Source: a bacterium (GTDB lineage: Bacteria > Latescibacterota > UBA2968 > GCA-2709665). Taken from it: a stretch of DNA of 11,722 nucleotides. The stretch is from positions 1 to 11,722 of the forward strand of contig JAQCGA010000064.1 of NCBI GenBank assembly GCA_027619145.1, written 5' to 3'. Each line of letters starts with the position of its first letter. Position 1 is the first letter of the stretch. Position numbers and translations under genes: made by a program. Below, in pieces: positions 5,289 through 11,722 of the stretch. Below the pieces are notes generated by a model. It was not told where the DNA came from and did not search any database. It was given only the letters and a program-made list of their open reading frames with translations.

Positions 5289-6962
5289 ATGAATCCAAAT
5301 ATCTTCACCTGCACCAAAAACAACCAACTGCACACCTACCGCTTCCCCTGGAAAAACTTCACCCACCTCCTCCAGGCCCAGGCGGAGCAATACGCCCAAA
5401 AACCCGCCATCATCTTCCGCGACCTGGACGCCGGAACCCGCCAGGAAATCTCCTACACAGACCTGGACCGCATCACAGCAGCTCTTGCCTCTCGCCTCCA
5501 CCACAACTTCGGCATAACCCCCGGCCACTGCGTCGCCCTGGCCTTACCCAATTGTCCTGAAGTTCCTCTCCTCACCCTCGCCCTCTTCCGCCTGGGTGCC
5601 ACCTCCGTTCCCCTGGACCTGAAACGCGACGTCCCCGAACGCAAACGATACAAACTCCAGGACACCGGTGCCCAACTCCTCTGTGTCCTCCCGGAAAACC
5701 TGAAAACCGAACGCGAAACCACCCCGGACCTCCCCATCGCATCCACAGAAGACCTGCTCACCGGCGCCCCCGGCGAACCCGCAGACCTCGAACCCGAATG
5801 GAGCGGTAGCCCTGCAGACGAGCAAGCCGTCGGCATTGTCCTCTACACCTCCGGCACCACCGGCCATCCCAAAGGTGCGCTCCTCACCCGCCAGAGCATC
5901 ACCAGCAACGCCAGCGGCATTGCCCAATGGCTCTGCTTCGACGAAAACGAACGCCTCAGCCTACTCCTCCCGCTCCACCACGTCAACTCCACCGTCTTCA
6001 GCATCACTACTTTCATGGTCGGCGGCACCCTCATCCTCAACTCCAGGTACAGCGCATCCAACTTCTGGCCTATCATCGCCGAAGAACGCGCCACCGCCAG
6101 AAGCATCGTCCCCACCATCATGAAAGACCTCCTCGCCGGAGCAGACACGTTCGACCGAACAAACTGCGACATCTCCTCCCTCAAAAAAATCATGATCGGC
6201 TCCGCACCCGTACCTGCCGGAGATGCATGCCGTTTCCACGAACGCTTCGGCATCCGCCTGGTCCAGGGCTACGGCACCACCGAAGTCAGCCTCCGCGTCA
6301 CCGGCGTACCCCCAACGCTACCCGAAGATGAATACCGCGAAGCCCTCGCCCAAAATGCCGCCGGCGTAGAGCTGGCCAACAACAACATCTGCCTTGAAGG
6401 CGACCCGCCCGAAGGCGAACTTGGCGAACTCCTCGTACGCGGCCCCGTCGTCTCTGGCGGCTACCTCAACCAACCCGAAGCCACCCCCGAAGTTTTTCGC
6501 AATGGCTGGTTTTACACCGGAGACATCGGCTACTGGAAAATGCTCGGCGGCAAAAAATACTACTTCGTCCACGGCCGCAAAAAAGAAATCCTCATCAAAG
6601 GCGGCGTCAACATCTCTCCCATCGCCGTAGAAAACGCCCTCGTAGACGCATTCGATGAACTCGCTGCCGCCTACGTCATAGGCCTGGATGACCCGCGCTG
6701 GGGCGAAAACATCTGCGCCGCCCTCATCTTCCGCAACGGACTCTCCCCCGAAGCGCAAACCGAACTCGCCCGCACCATTGTACAAACCGGCCAAGACGGC
6801 CGCATCCCCAACCTCAGCGCCTACGAGGCCCCCTGCAAAGCCGTCCCCTTTGAAAAAGACAACCTCCCCATGACTTCTACCGGAAAAGTACAACGCAGCG
6901 CCCTGAGAAAAATCATCCAGAAAACAATAACAGGCGATGATCCCCAAACAATTGACAATTGA
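5289..6962 (+). CDS. Class I adenylate-forming enzyme (acyl-CoA synthetase / AMP-dependent ligase family)
   Basis: The product is 557 residues from the ATG at 5289. The frame stays open back to 5172, but that extension would translate the palindromic repeats, so I reject it. No Shine-Dalgarno is visible before this ATG. The ANL motifs occur in order: LYTSGTTGHPKGA (P-loop, 185-197), QGYGTTE (326-332), GWFYTGDIGYW (406-416), GRKKEILIKGGVNISP hinge (429-444) and STGKVQR with catalytic lysine K533 near the C-terminus. Such enzymes activate a carboxylic acid with ATP and usually transfer it to CoA. The acid cannot be read from the sequence. There is no carrier-protein domain. The stop TGA and the last codons (TIDN) lie inside an AATTGACAATTGA repeat, which has apparently supplied the C-terminus. 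It is cytoplasmic, perhaps membrane-associated. Confidence 0.92.
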   Translation: MNPNIFTCTKNNQLHTYRFPWKNFTHLLQAQAEQYAQKPAIIFRDLDAGTRQEISYTDLDRITAALASRLHHNFGITPGHCVALALPNCPEVPLLTLALFRLGATSVPLDLKRDVPERKRYKLQDTGAQLLCVLPENLKTERETTPDLPIASTEDLLTGAPGEPADLEPEWSGSPADEQAVGIVLYTSGTTGHPKGALLTRQSITSNASGIAQWLCFDENERLSLLLPLHHVNSTVFSITTFMVGGTLILNSRYSASNFWPIIAEERATARSIVPTIMKDLLAGADTFDRTNCDISSLKKIMIGSAPVPAGDACRFHERFGIRLVQGYGTTEVSLRVTGVPPTLPEDEYREALAQNAAGVELANNNICLEGDPPEGELGELLVRGPVVSGGYLNQPEATPEVFRNGWFYTGDIGYWKMLGGKKYYFVHGRKKEILIKGGVNISPIAVENALVDAFDELAAAYVIGLDDPRWGENICAALIFRNGLSPEAQTELARTIVQTGQDGRIPNLSAYEAPCKAVPFEKDNLPMTSTGKVQRSALRKIIQKTITGDDPQTIDN

Positions 6963-6968
6963 CAATTG
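6949..6968 (+). repeat. CAATTGA tandem repeat overlapping the ligase stop codon
   Basis: CAATTGA is repeated with a 7-bp period (two full units plus CAATTG). It shares AATTGACAATTGA with the hairpin at 2769-2809. The TGA stop of the ligase (6960-6962) is inside it. Confidence 0.7.
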
Positions 6969-7072
6969 GTGTCTTCTCCCAGAATGCCTCCATGCCCCCC
7001 AGAATCCCGAATTCTCCTCTATAAAGGCACGGCGCACCGTGCTCCAACTTCAAGCCCCGAAAGGACATCACC

Positions 7073-7948
7073 ATGCCCATCACGACAACCTACCACACCA
7101 CCGGCGAATGGCTGCGCGGTAACCTCCACAGCCACACCACCGTCAGCGACGGCTCCCGCCCCGCCAACGAAGTCATTGCAGACTACGAAAGCCGTGGCTA
7201 CGATTATCTGGCCATATCGGACCACGACAAATTCGTAAATCCGGAGGATTACCGAAGCAGCACCAAGTTGATCCTCCTGCCTGCCGTTGAGGTCACCGCA
7301 CGCGGCCCACACATTCTCCACATTGGTGCAACCGAAGTAGTAGAACCAGATGAAAACCGCCAGAACGTCGTAGATGCCGTCGCCGCACAGGGCGGGATAG
7401 CCCTTCTCAACCACCCCAACTGGCAAAGCCATTTCAACCACTGTCCCCAAGAACTCATGGAAAAGCTTCAGGGCTACGCCGGTATCGAAATCTACAACGG
7501 CGTCATCGAACGCCTGGAAGGCACCCCCCTGGCCACGGACCGTTGGGACAAGCTACTCGCCCAGGGCCGCCGCGTATGGGGCTTTGGCACAGACGACGCA
7601 CACGCACCGCAGGATGTGGCCCTTGCATGGAGCGTAGTCCAGGTGGACAGCCGCACGCCCGAAGCCATCATCGAATCTCTCCGCACAGGCCGCTTCTACG
7701 CCTCCACCGGCGTCACCGTACAAAACATCGGCGTACAGGGCAACACCATCTCCATCACCACCGAAAACGCCCAGCGCATTCGCCTCATCAGCAACTCCGG
7801 CGTCATCGAAAAAACCGTAGAATCCACAAAAGCCGAATTCCACATCCCGGAAGACATCGTCTACCGCCCCAAATCCACCCACGTCCGAATCGAATGCTAC
7901 GGCCCCGGCGGTCGCATGGCCTGGACACAGCCCTTCTTCATTGAATAA
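7073..7948 (+). CDS. PHP-domain metal-dependent phosphoesterase
   Basis: The product is 291 residues. The start is supported by AAAGGA 7 nt upstream of the ATG. The PHP (polymerase and histidinol phosphatase) fold is marked by NLHSHTTVSDG (H19, H21, D26), ISDHDKF (D50, H51), E73 in PAVEVTA, H83 in HILHIG, NHPNW (H114) and GTDDAHAP (D174/D175, H177). These supply a three-metal site. The last 75 residues look like a beta-rich C-terminal module of the kind found in CehA-like stand-alone PHP proteins; SLRTGRFYAST just before it is characteristic. The substrate is unknown; phosphoesters or small hydrolysable compounds are the family range. There is no signal peptide. It lies 110 nt after the ligase in the same direction, so it may share a transcript. 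Confidence 0.92.
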   Translation: MPITTTYHTTGEWLRGNLHSHTTVSDGSRPANEVIADYESRGYDYLAISDHDKFVNPEDYRSSTKLILLPAVEVTARGPHILHIGATEVVEPDENRQNVVDAVAAQGGIALLNHPNWQSHFNHCPQELMEKLQGYAGIEIYNGVIERLEGTPLATDRWDKLLAQGRRVWGFGTDDAHAPQDVALAWSVVQVDSRTPEAIIESLRTGRFYASTGVTVQNIGVQGNTISITTENAQRIRLISNSGVIEKTVESTKAEFHIPEDIVYRPKSTHVRIECYGPGGRMAWTQPFFIE

Positions 7949-8017
7949 CAAGTTCGAAATCTGAAAACGTCTCGCTCAAAAACACAAAGAGGAACCGGAA
8001 GTGGCGCGGGGGGACCC

Positions 8018-8043
8018 GTAGGGGCAGGCCCCCGTGCCTGCCC
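8018..8043 (+). repeat. GTAGGGGC-type dispersed palindromic repeat, copy 4
   Basis: GGGCAGGC (8022-8029) pairs perfectly with GCCTGCCC (8036-8043) around a 6-nt loop. The stem sequence differs from the copy at 8084 while pairing is kept in both, so the hairpin shape is conserved rather than the exact arms. Confidence 0.7.
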
Positions 8044-8083
8044 GGCCTCTCGGTGGAATACAAAGGGCCCGTTATTGGAATTT

Positions 8084-8108
8084 GTAGGGGCGAACCTCGT
8101 GTTCGCCC
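8084..8108 (+). repeat. GTAGGGGCG-type dispersed palindromic repeat, copy 5
   Basis: GGGCGAAC (8088-8095) pairs perfectly with GTTCGCCC (8101-8108) around a 5-nt loop. It is the clearest copy of the family. A longer open frame running through it (from 8075) would wrongly extend the DUF1232 protein with translated repeat. Confidence 0.75.
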
Positions 8109-8179
8109 AGCCTTTCAATTTCAGATTCTCGCGGCATCCGTCCCGCAATTTTTCTCAATCTTCTCAAACAGCGACTCGC

Positions 8180-8473
8180 ATGCGCGGCCTCTTCTCCATC
8201 CTCTTCAACCTCCCCAAGTACCTGCGCCTCTCCTGGCGCCTAATGAAAGATCCGCGTGTTCCCTGGTATGGAAAACTAATTCTCGTTCTCGCTGTCCTGT
8301 ACGCAATCTCTCCATTCGACTTGATTCCGGAAGCCTTTTTCCCTCCCCTTGGAATCTGGGAAGACCTGCTCTTGTTACTCTTCTCCATCCAGAACCTGAT
8401 CCGAAGTAGCCCGGAGGAAGTTGCCACAGAACACGCACGTGCAATTGAGCTGAAAACCAGGCCCAAATCCTGA
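8180..8473 (+). CDS. Small DUF1232 (YkvA-like) membrane protein
   Basis: The product is 97 residues from the ATG at 8180. The frame is open further upstream (8075), but that part translates the GTAGGGGCG repeat, so I take MRGLFSILFNLPKY as the N-terminus. No clear Shine-Dalgarno precedes it, which weakens the start call. The DUF1232 core is unmistakable: KDPRVPWYGKLILVLAVLYA, then the hallmark SPFDLIPE, then an acidic and hydrophobic segment ending in LFSIQNLIR. It contains one or two membrane segments. Molecular function is unknown in the family. It ends 30 nt before the O-antigen-ligase-like gene and may share its transcript. Confidence 0.88.
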   Translation: MRGLFSILFNLPKYLRLSWRLMKDPRVPWYGKLILVLAVLYAISPFDLIPEAFFPPLGIWEDLLLLLFSIQNLIRSSPEEVATEHARAIELKTRPKS

Positions 8474-8503
8474 TTTCTTTTTTGGAGGCGAAACACAAAC
8501 GGT

Positions 8504-10678
8504 ATGGTCCGCCGACAGCCTACATCAATCTCCTCAACACATAAACGGGCATTTCGCCTGGGTTTCGGCCTTCTGGTGGTTCTGGTTCCGCTGGCCTATC
8601 TCTCGGAATCTGCCTTTGTTGCGTACTACCCCAAGCTCTTCCTGCTACAGACCGGTGCGTTATATTTTCTCGCCGTATGGTACCTGAAAAATCGCACCCT
8701 ATCTGATTCCCATCTCGTAGATTCCCCTCTCGTTCTCCCTGTCCTTCTGTACCTGGGCCTGACCGTTCTGGCCACATTCCAGGCCGTCAATCGCGTAGAT
8801 GCCCTCGTCCAGCTCTCCCACCAGATCGCCCTCACCCTGCTCTTTTTCGCCCTCCTGAACAGCATACGCAGTACGGATATTTTGGACCTGCTCAAACCTG
8901 TGGTCGGCACAGCCGCCGTTGTCTCCATCATCGGCCTGCTCCAGTATCCAGGATGGGGGTTGCTCTGGATTCCATCTTCGGGGATGCCCAGCGCCACCCT
9001 CGGCTACCGCAACTTTGCAGCCATGTATATGATTCTCTGCATCCCGGTGAGTTTCCGTCTCTTTCTGGCCGCACGCAGCCGAACCGGAACCTGGAGTTGG
9101 GCCATCTCCACCGCTCTGATGCTCACCTTCCTCATCTGCACGCGCACACGCGGCGCATGGCTGAGCCTGGTCATCGCTTGCCTTCTGGCCGGAATCATCA
9201 CCCTTTTCTTTCGCCGCTCCTGGCACAAAACATTCTCCCGAACCCACATTCAGGCCGCCGTCACAGGGCTCGTTCTCGTCGTCGGTTACACCGCCTTCAC
9301 CACACCACAAATGAATGACCTGGGCCTGGCCAGCCACAGTCCGGAGAAAGTGGATCTTGCCGAAAGCGTAACTTCCATTTTCGATGAAGGAAGCGACAAA
9401 GATCGCCTTTCAATCTGGAAAAATACCCTTTCCATGATCGCAGACCACAGCCTGACTGGCGTAGGCCCCGGAAACTGGCAATACCTATATCCCGCCTATG
9501 ACAGTGGCGAAGTCGTCTGGAAAGGTGCTAGCCCACGCCGACCCCACAATGACTACCTCTGGATTGCCGCGCAACTTGGCCTGCCCGGACTTCTGGTCTT
9601 CTTCTGGATCATCTGGCTAACCCTCTCTCGGTGCCTGAAACACATCCGGTCGCAGAACGACTTCTGGACCCCCACTTGCCTCGGTGCATCCTTGCTTGCC
9701 TTGCTTGCCCATGCCACCGTGAGTTTTCCTCGAGAACGCATCACCCCATCCATGCTCTTCTGGATCTTCATTACATTCATCGCAATCCAGGACTCAGAAG
9801 CGAGGCCTCCACGCAAAACACTTCGTCACCGTTTACAGACTGTACAATTCGCCGGGAGCGCACTGATCCTGCTCTGCCTCTGGACAACAACACGCGCCAT
9901 CACCTTCGACCGCCACCACGCTCGCACCATTGCCTTCAGTGACCGCCAGGACTGGAGTGGTGTACTCCGAGAATCCACATCTGCACTCCAATCTGGCGTC
10001 TTCAACCCACAAGCTTACCTCCTGCGCGGCATCGCCCACTACAGCCGACAGAACTATGCCCGAGCTATCCAAGACAACCTGCGCTGCCTGGAATACCACC
10101 CCTACTTCAACAATGCGCTGAACAATCTGGGCATGTCCTACAATGGTCTGAAACAACATGAACAAGCCCTTGAAGTTCTGCTCTCCCTCCAGAAACTCAA
10201 TCTCAAACATGTAGAAGTCCACGCCAACATGGGAGTGGCTTACCAGGGCCTCCAGCGCTACGATGAAGCCATTGCTGAATTCCAACAAGCCCTGATGCGC
10301 AATCCGGATCAACCCCAATTCCGATACTCTCTGGGGATTGTGTACGAAAAAAAGGGCGTCCTGGATAGTGCCGCTGTCCAGTACGCCCGCATCCTCGAAT
10401 CCACTCCAGAAAACCTCCCTGTCCGATATCGCCTGGGCACCATCTACCAGAAACAGGACCGCCTGAAAGACGCTCGTCAAACCTTTCAACAATGCATCGA
10501 TGCGCATTACCTGCCAGCCTATTATAATCTCGGCGAAATTTACACGTTACAAGGCGACGCAGCCCAGGCCATTGAAGCCTACAACACCTTTATGAAAAAT
10601 TGGAACGGCGATCCCAACGCAGTCAAAGTCATTCAAGAACGCATTCAGACTCTGATAACACTGCCAATGGATCATTGA
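8504..10678 (+). CDS. O-antigen ligase/polymerase-like membrane protein with C-terminal TPR repeats
   Basis: The product is 724 residues. Residues 18-430 hold about ten to twelve hydrophobic membrane segments with the Wzy_C/O-antigen-ligase pattern: LGYRNFAAMYM (166-176), TRTRGAWLSLVIA (213-225), a large loop at 266-350 with GVGPGNW and RRPHNDYLWIAAQLGLPG (345-362). The HNDY segment carries the conserved histidine region of this superfamily. Another membrane segment (about 448-465) leads to six or so TPR units from about 500 to 706, such as HANMGVAYQGLQRYDEAIAEFQQAL. The family joins or polymerises lipid-linked glycans, or glycosylates proteins, at the periplasmic face. The TPR tail probably recruits a partner. 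GGAGG lies 15 nt upstream of the ATG, unusually far. No glycosyltransferase genes are beside it, so the glycan is unknown. Confidence 0.88.
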   Translation: MVRRQPTSISSTHKRAFRLGFGLLVVLVPLAYLSESAFVAYYPKLFLLQTGALYFLAVWYLKNRTLSDSHLVDSPLVLPVLLYLGLTVLATFQAVNRVDALVQLSHQIALTLLFFALLNSIRSTDILDLLKPVVGTAAVVSIIGLLQYPGWGLLWIPSSGMPSATLGYRNFAAMYMILCIPVSFRLFLAARSRTGTWSWAISTALMLTFLICTRTRGAWLSLVIACLLAGIITLFFRRSWHKTFSRTHIQAAVTGLVLVVGYTAFTTPQMNDLGLASHSPEKVDLAESVTSIFDEGSDKDRLSIWKNTLSMIADHSLTGVGPGNWQYLYPAYDSGEVVWKGASPRRPHNDYLWIAAQLGLPGLLVFFWIIWLTLSRCLKHIRSQNDFWTPTCLGASLLALLAHATVSFPRERITPSMLFWIFITFIAIQDSEARPPRKTLRHRLQTVQFAGSALILLCLWTTTRAITFDRHHARTIAFSDRQDWSGVLRESTSALQSGVFNPQAYLLRGIAHYSRQNYARAIQDNLRCLEYHPYFNNALNNLGMSYNGLKQHEQALEVLLSLQKLNLKHVEVHANMGVAYQGLQRYDEAIAEFQQALMRNPDQPQFRYSLGIVYEKKGVLDSAAVQYARILESTPENLPVRYRLGTIYQKQDRLKDARQTFQQCIDAHYLPAYYNLGEIYTLQGDAAQAIEAYNTFMKNWNGDPNAVKVIQERIQTLITLPMDH

Positions 10679-10701
10679 TACGTATCTCCGCACTTACCCA
10701 C

Positions 10702-10705
10702 AGGA
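10702..10705 (+). promoter_or_regulatory. Shine-Dalgarno supporting a TTG start for mutY
   Basis: AGGA lies 6 nt before TTG at 10712. It is the only start-like codon between the previous stop (10676-10678) and the conserved MutY sequence, and no ATG or GTG is available in frame. Confidence 0.55.
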
Positions 10706-10711
10706 CGCTAC

Positions 10712-11722
10712 TTGAACCTCTCTCCTCAAAAACGCACCGCTATCAAACGCCACCTGCTCGCCTGGTATGACCGGTGCAAGCGGGATCTTCCCTGGCGTAG
10801 AACATCGGACCCGTACCGCATCCTGCTCTCTGAATTCATGCTCCAGCAAACCCGCGTAGAAACCGTCATCCCCTACTATCAGCGTTTCCTGGAAAGTTTC
10901 CCCACGGTCCACGACCTCGCACAGGCCCCACAAGAACGTGTTCTCAAAGCCTGGGAAGGCCTGGGGTATTATGCCCGTGCCCGCAACCTGCACCGCGCCG
11001 CCAGCCTCATAACAGACCGCTTCAACGGCAACGTACCTACCACGTACGAAGACCTCTCCTCTCTACCTGGATTTGGGCCATACACAACCGCGGCCGTCTT
11101 AAGCATCGCCTTCAACCAGGACCACGCCGTAGTGGATGGTAACGTCATCCGCGTACTTTGCCGCCTCTTCAACATCCGAGAAGACATCGCCCAGACCGCA
11201 GTCAAAAACCAGCTTCAGGAATTGGCAGACACCCTGCTCCACAAAGGCGACGCCGGCAACTTCAACCAGGCCCTCATGGAACTGGGTGCCACTGTCTGCT
11301 TGCCCAAATCTCCCAATTGTACAACCTGCCCAGTTTCCAGCCACTGCATTGCATATCAATCGGGAGAACCAGAATCCCTCCCGGTGAAAGCGCCCAAAAA
11401 AAAACGCCCACATCACACGATGGGCGTGGGCATTGTTCAGCACAACAGTACATTCCTGATTGCCCGCCGCCCCGAAGACGGCCTGCTGGGAGGCCTCTGG
11501 GAATTCCCCGCCACCCGAAAAAAAACCAGCGAATCTCTTCAAGACTGCTGCCTGCGCGGCATCCTGGAAACCACCGATGTACACGCCAAAATCAAAACCC
11601 GTTTTCACACCGTCAAACACGCCTTCACGCACTTTAGTGTAACCATGCATGCATTCCGCTGCGAATACCAGAACGGCCAGGCCGGCCCGGTTGGCTGCAC
11701 AGAAGCTCGCTGGGTCTCTCCG
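10712..11722 (+). CDS. mutY: A/G-specific adenine DNA glycosylase (C-terminus beyond window)
   Basis: This base-excision repair enzyme removes adenine paired with 8-oxoguanine. From a TTG start, 337 residues are visible, and the frame is open to the window edge. The HhH-GPD glycosylase domain shows LPWRR (26-30), SEFMLQQTRV with catalytic E41, WEGLGYYARARNL (81-93), LPGFGPYTTAA (118-128, helix-hairpin-helix, Y124) and VDGNVIRV with catalytic D142. The four iron-sulfur cysteines C196, C203, C206 and C212 have the canonical Cx6Cx2Cx5C spacing. A linker containing KAPKKKRPHH leads to the NUDIX-like C-terminal domain (LLGGLWEFP, 258-266), which recognises 8-oxoguanine; VKHAFTHF matches the usual FRHTFSHF. 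It starts 33 nt after the TPR protein stop, in the same frame. A run of nine A bases codes for the linker lysines. Confidence 0.96.
   Translation, partial: MNLSPQKRTAIKRHLLAWYDRCKRDLPWRRTSDPYRILLSEFMLQQTRVETVIPYYQRFLESFPTVHDLAQAPQERVLKAWEGLGYYARARNLHRAASLITDRFNGNVPTTYEDLSSLPGFGPYTTAAVLSIAFNQDHAVVDGNVIRVLCRLFNIREDIAQTAVKNQLQELADTLLHKGDAGNFNQALMELGATVCLPKSPNCTTCPVSSHCIAYQSGEPESLPVKAPKKKRPHHTMGVGIVQHNSTFLIARRPEDGLLGGLWEFPATRKKTSESLQDCCLRGILETTDVHAKIKTRFHTVKHAFTHFSVTMHAFRCEYQNGQAGPVGCTEARWVSP

Noticed and set aside
6952..6987. Promoter for the PHP gene from TTGACA in the CAATTGA repeat
   Set aside because: Neither TTGACA copy has a plausible -10 at 16-18 nt; the hexamer is simply part of the repeat.
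8075..8179. In-frame upstream extension of the DUF1232 protein
   Set aside because: It reads through the GTAGGGGCG palindromic repeat and adds nothing like the family N-terminus. The ATG at 8180 gives the usual length.
1..11722. CRISPR array, phage, defence island or insertion sequence
   Set aside because: There is no regularly spaced repeat-spacer array, no transposase or integrase reading frame, and no recognisable defence genes. The repeats present are short dispersed palindromes.

Overview
The window looks like chromosomal DNA of an uncultivated Gram-negative-type bacterium. An O-antigen-ligase-like membrane protein suggests a polysaccharide-bearing envelope. The gaps between genes carry short dispersed repeats: GTAGGGGCG-type hairpins, CACGCAAAGGCGC-type strings and AATTGACAATTGA strings. 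Such repeats are familiar from metagenome-assembled genomes of candidate phyla such as Latescibacterota and Poribacteria. That placement is a tentative inference from memory; no rRNA or other decisive taxonomic marker is present.

Layout. Four genes lie on the minus strand (positions 1-3612). In transcription order they are a creatininase-family amidohydrolase, a SelA-like PLP enzyme, a TIM-barrel amidohydrolase overlapping it by ATGA, and a LamG-like protein cut by the left edge. Six genes lie on the plus strand (3816-11722): chorismate synthase aroC, a class I adenylate-forming ligase, a PHP-domain phosphoesterase, a small DUF1232 membrane protein, an O-antigen-ligase-like protein with C-terminal TPRs, and mutY, cut by the right edge. 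Between creatininase and aroC is a divergent promoter region with a good sigma70-type candidate in each direction. A third candidate of the same type precedes the SelA-like gene.

How the genes may work together. Creatininase, the SelA-like enzyme and the amidohydrolase look like a small catabolic cassette for an amide, lactam or amino-acid/amino-sugar substrate. The substrate cannot be read from the sequence. AroC closes the shikimate pathway and MutY performs base-excision repair; both are housekeeping genes. DUF1232, the ligase/TPR protein and mutY are closely spaced (30 and 33 nt) and may be co-transcribed.

The most striking global signal is base composition. The plus strand is C-rich and G-poor under genes of both orientations. 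Minus-strand genes therefore use G/T-ending codons and plus-strand genes use C/A-ending codons. I found no phage, CRISPR, IS transposase, tRNA, rRNA or recognisable defence system. No clearly undescribed system is evident. The best leads are the paired hairpin element at 5175-5225, the dispersed repeats, and the three-enzyme cassette with its direct-repeat promoter.
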